The position numbers were made by a program, and so were the translations under genes. Below, in pieces: positions 34,584-45,330 of a stretch of DNA of 64,000 bases. Position 1 is the stretch's first letter. Every line of letters starts with the position of its first letter. The DNA is taken from assembly GCA_026168455.1 (NCBI GenBank), contig CM047427.1, positions 38,444,905 through 38,508,904 of the forward strand, given 5' to 3'. The DNA comes from Theocolax elegans (lineage: Eukaryota > Arthropoda > Insecta > Hymenoptera > Cerocephalidae). The notes beneath the pieces were generated by a model. The model saw only the letters and a list, made by a program, of their open reading frames with translations. It had not been told where the DNA came from and made no database searches.

Positions 34584-35341
34584 GGGGCATTTCACTTAAA
34601 GTGGTCCGATCAAAATTTTAAATTGCACCAAATTTTGGGTACAAACTGGAAATGTTTTTCAGAAAACAAAAACATTTTTGTAGATAATTTTAATTTTAAA
34701 AAGTTATTCTAACCTCAAAAAGTGAATTTTTTTCACATTTTTTTCAACATCAGCTATGTTTACCGCTATTTAACTCAAATTCTATCAAATTTTCCTATAT
34801 AGCATTATATGTAATATTCGTTGCTAATTATGTCTAGAATTTATCTTTCTGGGTTAGAATTTGTAATCTCAAGGTCAATCTCACATAAACTACATGTCAA
34901 TATTGAAACTTTAAACCTAATAATAAACTTGAAAAAAGTGTAAGTACGCCCCAATTGATTTTTTTATCCAAAAGTCTAAAAAAACTTGAAGTAATACCTT
35001 TTAAACGATATGTAGCTTTTTTATGGCCTTTCATTCTATAAAAAGTTATGATAATTTAAAGAAAGTAAAAAAAGTTACAAAAATTAACATGGTAATGCCC
35101 ATTTGTATTTTTAAAAAGATTTCGTGTCTTTAAATTATCATAACTTTTTACAGAATTAAAACTCATAAAGAAGCTTTAGACCAATTGTAAGGAACTTCTT
35201 CATTTTTTTAGTCTTTTGAATAAAAAAATCAATTGGTGGCGTGCTTACACTTTCGTTAAGTTGAATAATTACATGTAGTTTATGTGACATTGACCTTGAG
35301 ATTAAAAATTCTAACCCAGAAGGATAAATTCTAGACATAAT
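34584..35341. mobile_element. P1 foldback palindrome, copy 2, truncated
   Basis: The left arm starts GGGGCATTTCACTTAAAGTG in (TA)n and follows copy 1. The right arm begins near 35095 and breaks off at about 35341, within CTAGACATAAT, losing roughly 350 bp of the right end. More diverged than copies 1 and 3, hence probably older. Confidence 0.82.
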
Positions 35342-35667
35342 AATGTTTTTTCATTGCAACGAGACGAGAGAATGAGTGACTATGTGATTGTTCGGTAGCA
35401 CACCTGTGTTACCGAAATCGACGTGCTTTGCGTGGGACGAGTGGGGCGAACAAGCTCCCCGCTTGCCGCCCAAGTACTACGCGACCGTGAATTTACCGTC
35501 CTATTTGCGGGAATCCTTTTGTATTAAATGTCTAATGCATTAATCGTTGTTGCTTTATATTCAATTGGCCGCGTAATTATTAATATAAATTTATCCATTT
35601 CTATTTCACTTCCCGTATTTCCCGTTACACATATCGGTGCGTAGGAGATCTTCCAATCGCCGCTACT
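35342..35667. other. GC-richer non-coding stretch
   Basis: 35345-35520 has balanced base composition (CGACGTGCTTTGCGTGGGAC, CCCCGCTTGCCGCC) between AT-rich flanks. No frame or known repeat was recognised. It may be the end of the element that truncated P1 copy 2. Confidence 0.35.
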
Positions 35668-35866
35668 GTGCCTCACCAGATCAACTCCTCGACATCGCGG
35701 CAACAAAGTCAACGTGTTCTATATAATATATATCTATATAAATATTTTAATTTGATATCTCGTCTTGATACCACGTACGAATTATTAATTCTAACAACGT
35801 GGAAAACGGCCCTGAAGAACACGTTGCCTTTGTCGCCACGAGGTCAAGGAGTCGATCTGGTGTTAT
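35668..35866. repeat. Inverted repeat, about 50-bp arms, upstream of the WAPL exon
   Basis: The left arm CACCAGATCAACTCCTCGAC ... AACGTGTTC (35671-35720) is inverted at 35814-35866 (GAACACGTTG ... GTCGATCTGGTG). The spacer is AT-rich. It is a small MITE-like or foldback remnant ending about 50 bp before the splice acceptor. Confidence 0.7.
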
Positions 35867-35917
35867 ATATACACATATCTAATATTCACTAAAATGTTAA
35901 TAATATTTCTATTTCAG

Positions 35918-36166
35918 TTTTATACTGTTGTAAAAAATGTTAAAAAAGCACATCAAATTCAAGAAAGTGGAGAGTTTCAAGAATTCAACGATGACGTTGA
36001 ATATATTTTAGATACGCTTAGAGAAAATAATCCAAATGCTACACGATGCCTATCAGCTATTCGGTTGGCTAGTAAATGCATGGCTCCTGCTTTTCGAATG
36101 CACGTACGTGCCCATGGTACAGTAGCCAAGTTCTTTAAAGCTCTTCATGACGCTACAACTGATCAG
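35918..36166 (+). CDS. wapl: WAPL (wings apart-like) internal exon
   Basis: WAPL opens the cohesin ring and releases cohesin from chromatin. The 83 codons read FYTVVKNVKKAHQIQESGEF, EFNDDVEYILDTLRENNP, TRCLSAIRLASKCMAPAFRM and HVRAHGTVAKFFKALHDA, which I recognise as a conserved stretch of the WAPL C-terminal helical-repeat domain. The exon follows a pyrimidine-rich acceptor (TTTCTATTTCAG at 35906-35917), ends at GATCAG/GTATTT (36166/36167) and has phase 0 at both sides. There is no stop, frameshift or missing residue block. Neighbouring wapl exons were not found in the window, so large repeat-filled introns are implied. The splice sites argue against a retrocopy. Confidence 0.85.
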
Positions 36167-36692
36167 GTATTTAAATTAACTCTTTATTTTTTTAATCTTA
36201 TTTACACTTTATTTATTTTAGTAATTCAAATGTCTAAAAGGGGGTTGTTCTAAATTCTTCTTTATTTGTATAATATGGGTAAATCATGCACCAGTTTTCT
36301 ATGTACCTAACTAGCCTCAATCTAAAGATTTGTTTGTAACTTTTAGGCTGCCGGAAACTTTATTAATGGATATGTCCTCTTACCTGACCTTTGTACATAC
36401 TTGACCTTTGTACATACTTATAAGAGGCGCTTTAATGTCTCAAATCCTGGCAATCTAAAGGTTTAGATCACCTAAATGTCACAACATTTTGTTTATGGAG
36501 ACCCCTATTTATAATACAGAATTTTCTAAATTTTGACGGCTATATGGTCGAATGACAAAGAAACTTTGATAGCTATCATAGTTTCCCAACGTAATATTGC
36601 AGTAAAAGTATATTTATGAAAAATATATAACTTGAAAAAATTTAGATTTTATATTTTAATTGTGCTGCTAGTCCGAGAGAGAGCAACACAAA
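36167..36692. other. Probable wapl intron, nothing else recognised
   Basis: AT-rich sequence after the donor site. No next exon was recognised here or elsewhere on the plus strand of the window. Confidence 0.5.
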
Positions 36693-36950
36693 AATCGTCA
36701 AGATTTGCTACAGCAAAAAACTACATAAAACGTTTCGTTTTTAGTCAACAGATATGGAAATATAAGTATTGCTTGTGGTAAAAGGGGCACAAGTCTACGT
36801 GTCATATATCAATGTTATTTTCTGATATGTATAGATATACAAAATAACACACATTATAAATAACTCATGTACCATCAGCCATACTTGTATTTTCATATTT
36901 GTTGACTAAAAACAACTTTTTATGTAGTTGTTTGCTGTAGCAAGTCATGG
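36693..36950. mobile_element. MITE with about 65-bp inverted arms
   Basis: GATTTGCTACAGCAAAAAAC and GTTTTTAGTCAACAGATATG at 36697-36760 are inverted at 36884-36948 (CATATTTGTTGACTAAAAAC ... TTTGCTGTAGCAAGTC). No coding capacity. Confidence 0.78.
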
Positions 36951-37089
36951 ACCAGGCAGTAGGAGTAGGGTAGAGAAATCAGATTCCGAATTTACACGGA
37001 TAAGAGATCCATCCCTTACCTCTCGAAAACCCGCTGTCTAACATATAAATCGGCAAAGTGCTACTATTGTGTTATAAACCGAGCAAGAG

Positions 37090-37446
37090 AATCTCAGAGT
37101 TATCTATTTCGGAATCGGGGCTTGCCACCTGTAAAGCATTATGACTATCAAGCCTATTTATCGCCTCGGATATTCATGCTGTGGTACCACCGAAAGCATT
37201 AACTCCATCTCCCATCACCGTAAAGCGCGCGTTGGACGACGCCTCCACCTAATCCACACGTACATGAACTTGTTTAATCTCGGTTTTTACCTCATCCAAT
37301 TTTGACTCGACCCGAATCGTAAGCATAGTAAAACTTTCGGAAAGAGTATGGAAGAAAATGGGAGAAATAATTAGGGGGAAAAGACTGATATCAGAAATGA
37401 TCAACATTAAATTGGAAAAAAATGCGATTAATGTTAAACATGACAC
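37090..37446 (-). pseudogene. Possible LINE ORF1 coiled-coil fragment
   Basis: The minus strand carries ESFTMLTIRVESKLDEVKTE followed by further readable codons after a stop. The RVESKLDEVKTEIK block resembles RVEGKVDEVKAELK in LINE-A ORF1. The similarity is short and could reflect coiled-coil composition. No reverse transcriptase is adjacent. Confidence 0.3.
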
Positions 37447-38511
37447 AACAAACCTTAGCCAATTTTACAATGGCATTATTAACCAAGTCAAATTGCGATC
37501 TAAATTGTAATAGTTTTTTTTTTCTTTGAATATAATTTTTAAAACGTAAGCTAATTATCTACAGATAGTTATCACTTACTACAAACCTAATTATTTGATA
37601 AATATCGCGCGAAAATTTGAATTTTATTAAACTCGAAAATTTAATATCTAAGTGATAAATATAAGGAAAAAAATTACAATAAATATCGACTAAATTATTA
37701 TAATTTTTTAATAATATTTAACGACAATTAACGGGTAATTGCAAATTTATAAATAATAAATGTAAATTGAACTAGAAAAAATTTAAGACGATCTAGGACA
37801 ATTTACACAAAACTAGATTTCATCAAATTTTTATAAATATTGAAAAAATTGTAAAATTATTAAAAAATTAAAAAAAAAATTTTTTTTAATTTTATTGACT
37901 GAAATTTAAAATTTTATTTATTGGTTGTAAATAAAACACGAGATTTAATATTCAAATTTTCTTGACATGTCTGTCATCTGTACTGTCAAGGAGACATGAT
38001 ACAGACGTATAATGACATGTCTCGAAAATTTGAAGTATATAGCTTTACAAAACCGTCTGTGATATTTTGTTTTTTTTAAGCAAATTTTGTTTTTATTAAG
38101 AATTTTTTATTATTGACTGCTTTTTGCTTAATTAATGTTATATGTGTTTTATTAAATTATTTATTTATTTATATATTTATTACAAATAAATTATGATTTT
38201 ATATATCGAGTATTCAGAGAAGAAAGGTATATTAATGAACATAACCTCAATCTTTGTGCAGATTCAACATGAAAATATTTGTTTTGCTACTGCTTTTGGT
38301 TTTAATTATAGAGCGACACACTAGAGATACTACGGAAATTATACGTAATGCCAAATATGTTGTAACGGTAAGGTACTGTTTACCTTACCATTTGATGAAT
38401 TCGAGAAAATTACATACCGAGTCCCTAATTTCGAGTAGGTGAGTCGGAATATCGGCGTTATTCAATTTTCCGACTTAAGGGTGTTCCATACTCAATTTTT
38501 GATGATTAATT
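37447..38511. other. AT-rich DNA, nothing recognised
   Basis: Long A/T tracts, no conserved frame. A short hydrophobic frame at 38254-38442 (MKIFVLLLLLVLIIE) resembles a signal peptide by composition, but no homology or gene structure supports it. A small palindrome GGTAAGGTACTGTTTACCTTACC-like unit lies near 38369. Confidence 0.4.
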
Positions 38512-38805
38512 AATAAAAAAGTAGAACAGTATGTGAAAAAATAAGAGAAGAGGCGCCTTCGTTTATTGACAATCTAACTGTGTGCTGAATTTTAGATTAA
38601 AAGATAATTGCGTTTTCGAGAAAAGTCTTACCAAAAATATCAAATATTTTCACCTCGTTGAGGTTAGGTTCAGATTTTTGGTAAGACTTTTCTCAAAAAC
38701 GCAATATAATTTTAATCTGAAATTCAGCACACAGTTAGATTATTCATAAACGAAGGCGCCTCTTCTCTTATTTTTTCACATACTGTTTTATTTACAAATT
38801 TATTA
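38512..38805. mobile_element. Palindromic MITE, about 295 bp
   Basis: The left arm (GAACAGTATGTGAAAAAATA, GAGAAGAGGCGCCTTCGTTT, TTGCGTTTTCGAGAAAAGTC) is inverted in the right arm ending near 38805, with a centre near 38665. No protein frame. Confidence 0.8.
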
Positions 38806-39629
38806 CTAATAAACACGATTGCCGGTAAGGTAGGGAGGATAAATATTGACTATGGCACCCCGTTAATAAAAATTGTAACACCTGTGCAAGGGAAAAAAAA
38901 TTTTTATCTTTGAAATTTGCTTGTTAAATTTATATTTTTGACAACGCAGACCGGCTCTCGCGTTACCGTAAAAATTGTGTTATTTTTTTTGTAACATTGC
39001 GATTGTAAGAGGTCACAGCGGCGTACACATTTAGTTGTTTAAGAATATGTTTATATTTATTTATCTATTTATTTAATTATTTATTTATTTATTTTATAAT
39101 ATATTCAGATTGCGTTGGTGACCGAAAGCCGGAGTAAATTGGATTTTTTCGTATTTAGTTGGATTGAAACAATTTTTTTCTTGTTTTTAATTTAATTTAT
39201 TAACAATTCGTAAAATTTCATTTTACGTTTAAGGGGGTCCCAATTCAATTTTTATCCTGCCTACCGTATCGACTGAGTAAATCAAATTATCGATGATAAT
39301 TGAATAATTATAATATTATGTTTAGAAATAAGAGTTCATTGCCCTTCGTATATGGATTGTTTAAGAGTGTGCAAAATTTGGGACATAAATATTGTCACGA
39401 TTTTGATTAAACCCTTATCAAAAATTCTGAGTATGCTTCGCCCGTTACACATTTTTGGTAAGGGATTACATAAAAACGAGATAATATTTTTGCCTCAAAC
39501 TTTGTATATAGTTGAATTATTCATATACGAAGGGAAGTCCTAAATATATTCAGTTTATTTAAAAAATAGTAGATTTTAATACTGCGACAATAACAAAATA
39601 AAATCTTACGCCAAAAATTTCCGTTTGGT
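38806..39629. other. AT-rich DNA, nothing recognised
   Basis: Contains short T-rich and TTTA-repeat tracts near 39055-39095. Words such as GGTAGGGAGGATAAATATTG (38827) and TTTTTATCCTGCCTACC (39256) are roughly inverted to each other, suggesting another old inverted-repeat element of about 450 bp. Confidence 0.35.
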
Positions 39630-40190
39630 GGCGCTAGCGGTATAATGATACGAAAGTCTGACGCACCACAAAGTCGCTGTAGCTGCTCGATCACGCGCTA
39701 TTTTATTACAAAAAGACAGATAATTACTCTTTGACGTTACTAGATTTATTTAAATAACATAGACATTTAAAAAATTAATTAACAATCCTATATTAGTTCT
39801 CAAGGATCAACGAGAATACCCAAACTCGATTGACAGATTCGAAAGTGGGGAGTTGATGGTGCGTCTGCGATGTCGATTGCCAGCGTTCACGCACCACGAA
39901 GTCGCTTTTGCTGCTTAATTCACGATTCACTTGCACTACGTTTTTATAAAAAAAAAAAGATAATTACTCTTCGACGTTATTAGGTTTATTTAATCAACAT
40001 AAACATTTAAAAAAATTAATTAACAATAGTAGTTTATTTCTCAATGATCAACCAGAATAGTCAATCTCGAATGAGAGATTCGAAAGTGGGGAGTTGATGG
40101 TGCGTCCGCGATGTCGATCGCCAGCGTTCACGTACCACGAAGTCGCTTTTACTGCTCGATTAGAGCGCGTCACTATTATATAGAAAAATA
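39630..40190. repeat. Tandem repeat, 228-241-bp unit, about 2.3 copies
   Basis: The block CACCACGAAGTCGCTTTTGC, or a close variant, starts at about 39662, 39890 and 40131. Each full unit also holds GATAATTACTCTTCGACGTT, a TTAATTAACAAT block, and GAAAGTGGGGAGTTGATGGT before the next copy. Units differ by scattered substitutions and small indels. No frame is conserved. Confidence 0.88.
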
Positions 40191-40264
40191 AAAAAAATTG
40201 CTCATTCGATTATTAGGAAGTGAATTAAATAGACAATTATTTCAGTTTTAACTAATAATATTCA

Positions 40265-41517
40265 AACATTTTTAAACGAAATCCACGGAGGTCTCATCTC
40301 CGTCGGGACTCGGCTCGTCTCGTCCGTGCGCGCATGCGCATTGCGCTGGTATCGACATGATGCGAGCGTTCGCCCGTGCGTTCGGCTGTCGGTATACGTG
40401 TCCGATCGCGCTTCTTGCCGAGCGGTCAACGGGATTATCATTGTGTTGCTGATGACGTAGTGCTTCTTCTTCGACGCTGGCTCGCTACAGGATTAACGTA
40501 GAGTTCCGGGCGCTATTTACAGGTAAGTTAGTTAGCCGTAGGAGCTTACAGTGATTTATATAGTTATATTACAAATGGAAAGATTAGTGCTCCCCTAACC
40601 TCTCAGTTCATATCAGCAGGCAATTGTATTTCTTTTTCTACGTCCTTGCTTCCTGTTTCCCAGTATCCCATTCCTTAGTAGTGTGCTCCTTCTCAATTTT
40701 AATATTTTCACAGAAAACCCTGCACGAGGCATCATTAGTCAACGGAGCCACACAGTGTACGTATTGCTGTTCCTCAGACTTGGACTTGAGTGAGCTCGTA
40801 AAGGATATACAGCCCTCGACGCACCTGCTGATTGGAGGAGGACCTGTTTACCTCCTGTTTGATCAACTTCTGTGTTTTTGGAGAGCTAATGCTAGTGTTC
40901 ATCCTGGTTCCTTGGGCTCCTTCCTGGTCAACGAGGCCAGTAATTGCTGCTTAACTCTTTATTGAGAATGCTTCGGTGATGGATTGTAGTTAAAAATGGG
41001 GAATGCTGTCATGGGTATATTATTAGGTTAGCTTTGCATAATTAGAATGTAAATAGGGTAATATGTATGTGTGGTACTCGGGTAAGTAGGTTCTAGAAAG
41101 GGGATGGATTGTGCCATATTATTTTATTTATTGCATATAACTAATTCTGTGACAGGTGTCAGATCACCTTTGCACAGATTGTTTAAAAATAGTAAGCAAT
41201 TTTTATTAGACGATTGAATAAAAAAGAAATTTATAGTAGTTGTACCCCCTTTTTATGTGAATGTGCAATAAGAATGCACATTTTAATTTTATAAAATATA
41301 AATATACAAAAATTGATTAGAAGTATACATGATATGCATATTTCAATAGCATGTATTAAAATTACACAGAATTTTTTTTAATTATAAGTTTATAGAGAAA
41401 AAGAAACAATTTTTTACTTCAAATGTGTAAATAAATACACAGAAATTTTTATTGTATACTAAATTTTTATAGAGTAGGTATATAGATTATAGCATCCGAT
41501 TCGTATTGTTATAAAAA
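40265..41517 (+). promoter_or_regulatory. CpG-rich promoter-like block with consensus splice donor
   Basis: 40285-40500 is CpG-rich and holds GCGCGCATGCGCATTGCGC, containing an NRF1-type GCGCATGCGC palindrome. A perfect donor TTACAG/GTAAGT follows at 40521, and a matching acceptor TTTTCACAG at about 40704. The following 250 bp has a 113-codon frame with no recognised homology. From 40990 to 41517 the DNA is AT-rich with nothing seen. The arrangement resembles 28560-29300. It could be a first exon and intron of an unidentified gene or non-coding RNA, or a transposon terminus. Confidence 0.4.
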
Positions 41518-42060
41518 TTCAACAATTTATTAAAATTGTTATTACTCCATAGTGAGTAAAAATATCAATGACTACTGACTATACAAGTGCAGTACTGTCT
41601 GCCGGGTTGCCGGCAACTTTATTATGAGTAAACAATCCTGAATTTGTCGGATTAAGACATTAAAAATATTTCAGTACGTATAAGTTCATAAAAGATTCAT
41701 AAAAGTTTTATGATTTAAAAAAAAAATTGTCCAAAAGAAAAAAAGGTCTAGACGAACTAAAAAAAGTTATCGGATTAAGGCATTATATAATTTGAGTTAT
41801 AAAGTATGAATTTTGATGCGAGTACAATGATTGCTAATAACTGTTTGTAAATATTATATTTTATTTCAGTTTTTAAAAAATTGAACAATTTATTAAAGTT
41901 GTCATCACATTATAGCGAGTAGAAATATTAATGACTTGTAAGTAACAAGTGCAGTACTGTCTGCCTAATTGCCCACTCTATAATGAGTAAACAATCCTGA
42001 ATTTATCGGATTAAGGTATTAAAAATATTTCAGTACGTAACTGAATTCATAAAAAATTTT
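41518..42060. repeat. Direct duplication of an AT-rich block, 362-bp period
   Basis: The blocks AAGTGCAGTACTGTCTGCC, ATGAGTAAACAATCCTGAAT and TTAAAAATATTTCAGTACGT occur in the same order at 41598-41680 and 41957-42040. The copies span about 185 bp each and are separated by unrelated DNA. Nature unknown. Confidence 0.75.
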
Positions 42061-42694
42061 CTGTTTTTAAGTACACAAGTTTTGTTTATAGAGATTTTAC
42101 ACGCTAAGAAGGCATTCTCAAAGTTACAGAAAAAAGAATTTTTTGTCTCTCGATCGACAGAGTATAAATTGTTTCAAGCTTATAGGTTATATTATCTCCA
42201 CAAAATTAAATCATAATGTTAGTATAACTACGCCATCTACCAACATCATTTGAATTGTACGCTAGATGGCGTATTATATTGATAATGGAACCTACTATAT
42301 CGATGACAGGTCGATAATACAGTCATAAAATTGACTTTGGGAACCCCTTAATATTGTATGTTTAATTGTTTTATAATAAATTAAATTACTCCGCGTTTAA
42401 CAAAGTCAATATTTCCTCCCGACTTGTTTGTAAAAGTTATTGTCAGAATATAATTCTTTAACGAAGTTTTTTATATTAGGCAGGAAAGCAAATTTCAAAT
42501 AGGTGTACTAAATTTCTTTTCTTGTAATTATAAAGGGAAAAGAATTTATTCTTCAACTTAGTGGCCCAATTATTTTATTATTTAAAGCCACGTAATAATT
42601 TGAAGAAAAGCATACCTTGCACAGGTAAAGTAAATAGCAACTAAACAAAATTTTTTTTGTAAATAAACGTAGCGTTAATTTTGTTGAGATCAAT
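42061..42694. other. AT-rich DNA preceding Gypsy-2
   Basis: No LTR, TATA box or primer-binding site could be delimited, although the 5' end of Gypsy-2 should lie here. The last 60 bp before the ATG at 42695 form a plausible untranslated leader. Confidence 0.35.
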
Positions 42695-43270
42695 ATGGCG
42701 GAATCGATGACCATGCAAGTCGATCAGTGGATTGGTACGCAATCCAGCGAACAGATCCATGCGCACTTGGAGTCATCAGAGATGCGTACAGACGCCTCTA
42801 TAAATAAAAAACAACTCCAACAGCGACTGTTTGATAAGTATACGACTCAAGAGTTCGCAGCCAAGAGATACTCAAATGAGGATCGTGTCAGGCGGAATAG
42901 GCGGAGGACAGGTTGGTTTAAGTCCATGGCTGCCCAGAATGCGGAGATTCCGGATCCAGATTCTGACCCAGATGTAGTAGAGGTGCTACAGAGAAATCTC
43001 GCTCTAGATGTAGAATATACGGACGAGCGAGAGGAATATGGGAAGTCGGATACCTCCGGCCAAGAAACCGACAAGGAAGAGTGAATAACTTTGGTATCTG
43101 ATACTGGCGCTCAGTTCGAGATACCAAAGAATTTTGCTTCGATGTTAGCGAAGCCAATAAGCAAATTGACCACCTTGACGGAATGGGTTAAAGAGCTGGA
43201 AGCGCAGATGCACACCGTCAGCGGTAAATTGAAGAGACGCAGGACACCTATGCGTGTTACACCCTAGACG
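42695..43270 (+). pseudogene. Gypsy-2 gag, N-terminal part
   Basis: It opens at an ATG (ATGGCGGAATCG) and reads MAESMTMQVDQW, then an acidic and basic region (DSDPDVVEVLQRNL, DEREEYGKSDTSG). TGA at 43082-43084 interrupts, and the same frame continues for about 60 codons (LVSDTGAQFEIPKNF, LTEWVKELEAQM). The fold is unknown and helical; similar N-terminal extensions occur in other insect Gypsy gag proteins. The ATG lies 8 nt after a TTGTTGAG context. Confidence 0.6.
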
Positions 43271-43439
43271 TAACGGACATCAGACCACAACAGGTGCAGG
43301 TATATAGTCTTATGCAGATACTGAAGGAGCTTGGGGGAGGGGTGACACACGGAGACCGAGACAGCCTTCATGTTCAAGCTCTCCCTAACCTAATCTAAAG
43401 AACTTTTACGAGTCCGGCCAATCAACGTCGAGATCGGCA

Positions 43440-44262
43440 GGGACACTGCGCGATGTTGGTGCGGTGGTTCGTAAGTGGGGAGTCCGATTCTCTGGCGACA
43501 AAAGCCACAGTATCGATGCCTTCCTTGCGAGACTCGAAGATTGTAGGATTCACGCCAACCTCATGGAGGACGAGGTTTTACCGTCCTTGTCCGAACTTTT
43601 CACCGGAACCGCAGCTATGTGGTCCCGGAATGAGAAGGACAAATGGCACTCGTGGCAGGATTTTGTGAAATCTCGAGTCGGGAAGATCCGATTGAACGGC
43701 TCACAAAAGTCCTGGAGGAAACCCTTAGGACCATGCAAACGAGTAGCCAGACAGCTGGGGTTAAGGTGGATAAAGATACGACACCTAGGAAGAAAACCCT
43801 CAAGTGTCCTCCTTGGTTTAGGAGAAGGAGACACGTAAAAGTGCCGATTGACGATCATCGAGTAGTTCATCCTCGAAGCTTGGGGAATCGTCGGACTCAA
43901 GAAAAAAGATCGAGAAGAAGGATTTCTCCAAGCCGGTCAAGTGCCACATTTGTGGTATGTTGGGTTACACCGTCAAAACGTGCCCTGACTGCGCAAAAAA
44001 ACGCGCGAGGAAGCGGTTAAACGAGACAACCGTATATCCCAAAGAACAGTCAGTCCCCAAGAAGGATAAAGGTCTGACTCCCGATTACCGAGATAGTCCA
44101 GCTACAGTTAAGCAGAAAAGGAAAGGACTGATTCCTGACAGATCCCAGGAAGTCGGAATGGATCCGGTGACCTGCGATGTCTTGAAGTTTGTGACATCGA
44201 AACGCGCTGGTGGTGTCAGGTTGACGTACGAGGATTCCGGTTCCGAGCGTTGTTCGATCTAG
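43440..44262 (+). pseudogene. Gypsy-2 gag capsid core and zinc knuckle
   Basis: The capsid core reads RKWGVRFSGDKSHSIDAFL, LEDCRIHANLMEDEVLPSLS and GTAAMWSRNEKDKWHSWQDF. Soon after, near 43665, the frame breaks and a large part of the capsid C-terminus is missing. The nucleocapsid follows in another frame (43945-44010): KCHICGMLGYTVKTCPDC has the spacing of a CCHC knuckle but Tyr in place of the zinc-binding His, a CAC-to-TAC change. A basic, Lys-rich stretch then leads to the protease region. Confidence 0.8.
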
Positions 44263-44590
44263 GTGCACCGACAACCGTAATGAGTCCGAGCGATTTACAG
44301 TTAGGAACCACTCTAGGCAGGTCGCTTCTCGAGTCGCGAGCTGGCAATGCCAAGCTCGCTGATGGTAGTACTCATCCGTTTGTGGTCACGTGATGCTACC
44401 ATTTACCATTGGTAAAGAGACTCGAGAAATACGTGTTGCGATCATGCCGAACCTGGATGCTGAATGCTACATCGGAGTAAATTTTATCCGAGCATTCCGA
44501 GCCATTCTAGACTCAGATTCCGACCTTAATTCTAAAGGAAACAGATCAAGTCTTATAGCTGGAAGTGGCAAGTATGGAATGTGGCAGGTG
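44240..44590 (+). pseudogene. Gypsy-2 aspartic protease, active site altered
   Basis: In the frame FDLGAPTTVMSPSDLQL (from about 44250) the position of the catalytic D-[ST]-G triplet reads D-L-G, so the Thr/Ser is lost. After TGA at 44391 the second half continues in another frame with FTIGKETREIRVAIMPNL and CYIGVNFIRAF, the family's second flap and ILG-like block (YIG here). It should be catalytically dead. Confidence 0.7.
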
Positions 44591-44649
44591 TCGTTGACGT
44601 AACAGAAGTAGAGCGCACACAACTGCATGAACTTCTAGACCGAGTGTTG

Positions 44650-45330
44650 TCCACAACCTTGCCGATCTTACGATGTCGAACATATAATCGACGTCGGATC
44701 AGCTAGGCTGATCAAACAGAGGTACTACCTCATCTCTGATAAGATTCGAGAGGAAATGCAACGTCAAGTTTGCGAGATGTTCGAGACTGGCGTTATTGAA
44801 CCCTCGAAAAGCGGTTCGTCCAGCGCCGTGGTGATGACAAAGAAGGGTGAGAATGCTAGCCGATTTTGCATCGATTTTAGGAAAGTCAACGCTTTGACAA
44901 AACCTGATCCTTTTCCATATATGCAGGATATCCTACGCAAACTCAAGAAATCCCGATAAATCTTCACGATCGATATGAACTGAGTGTACCATCAGATACT
45001 TTTACAGGTGGAGTCGAGCTCGATATCGGCTTTTACGGTACCTGGAATGAGTTCCTTCTAGTTTACTCGCATGCCGCATGGATTGGCAAATGCTGGCGCG
45101 ACATTCCAGCGCATGATCGATCAGGTGATTGGACCAGAACTCGAACCGGTTGCTTATACATATCTCGACGATATCATTATTGTCACTGAGACTTTTGAAG
45201 AGCATAAGCAACTGTTGATCGAGGTGTTAATTCGCTTGGCAGAAGCCGGTTTGTCTGTTAACCGGGAAAGTGTGTTTTCTGCCAGCCCAAAGTGAGATAT
45301 TTGGGTGTGCGACTTAACCGAGACGAGATA
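44650..45330 (+). pseudogene. Gypsy-2 reverse transcriptase
   Basis: Blocks: QVCEMFETGVIEPSKSGSS, RFCIDFRKVNALTKPD, then a stop and a damaged first-Asp region (44960-45060), MPHGLANAGATFQRMIDQV, and TYLDDIIIVTETF with the active-site YLDD at 45161-45172. The region between ALTKPD and MPHGL, which normally carries the first catalytic Asp in DL-x-x-GYxQ, is split by frame changes. A frameshift at about 45290 joins the next frame. Confidence 0.88.

Noticed and set aside
35918..36166. WAPL sequence as a retrocopy or transposon-captured fragment
   Set aside because: The conserved frame stops exactly at consensus acceptor and donor sites with phase 0 and is not followed by further coding sequence or a poly-A tract, which fits a genuine exon.
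38254..38442. A signal-peptide-like frame starting near 38269
   Set aside because: Only the hydrophobic stretch is suggestive; no conserved mature part, splice sites or homologue were recognised.
40624..40965. A 113-codon plus-strand frame after the CpG-rich block as a protein gene
   Set aside because: No homology, and it spans the likely splice acceptor near 40704; kept only as part of the promoter-like block.
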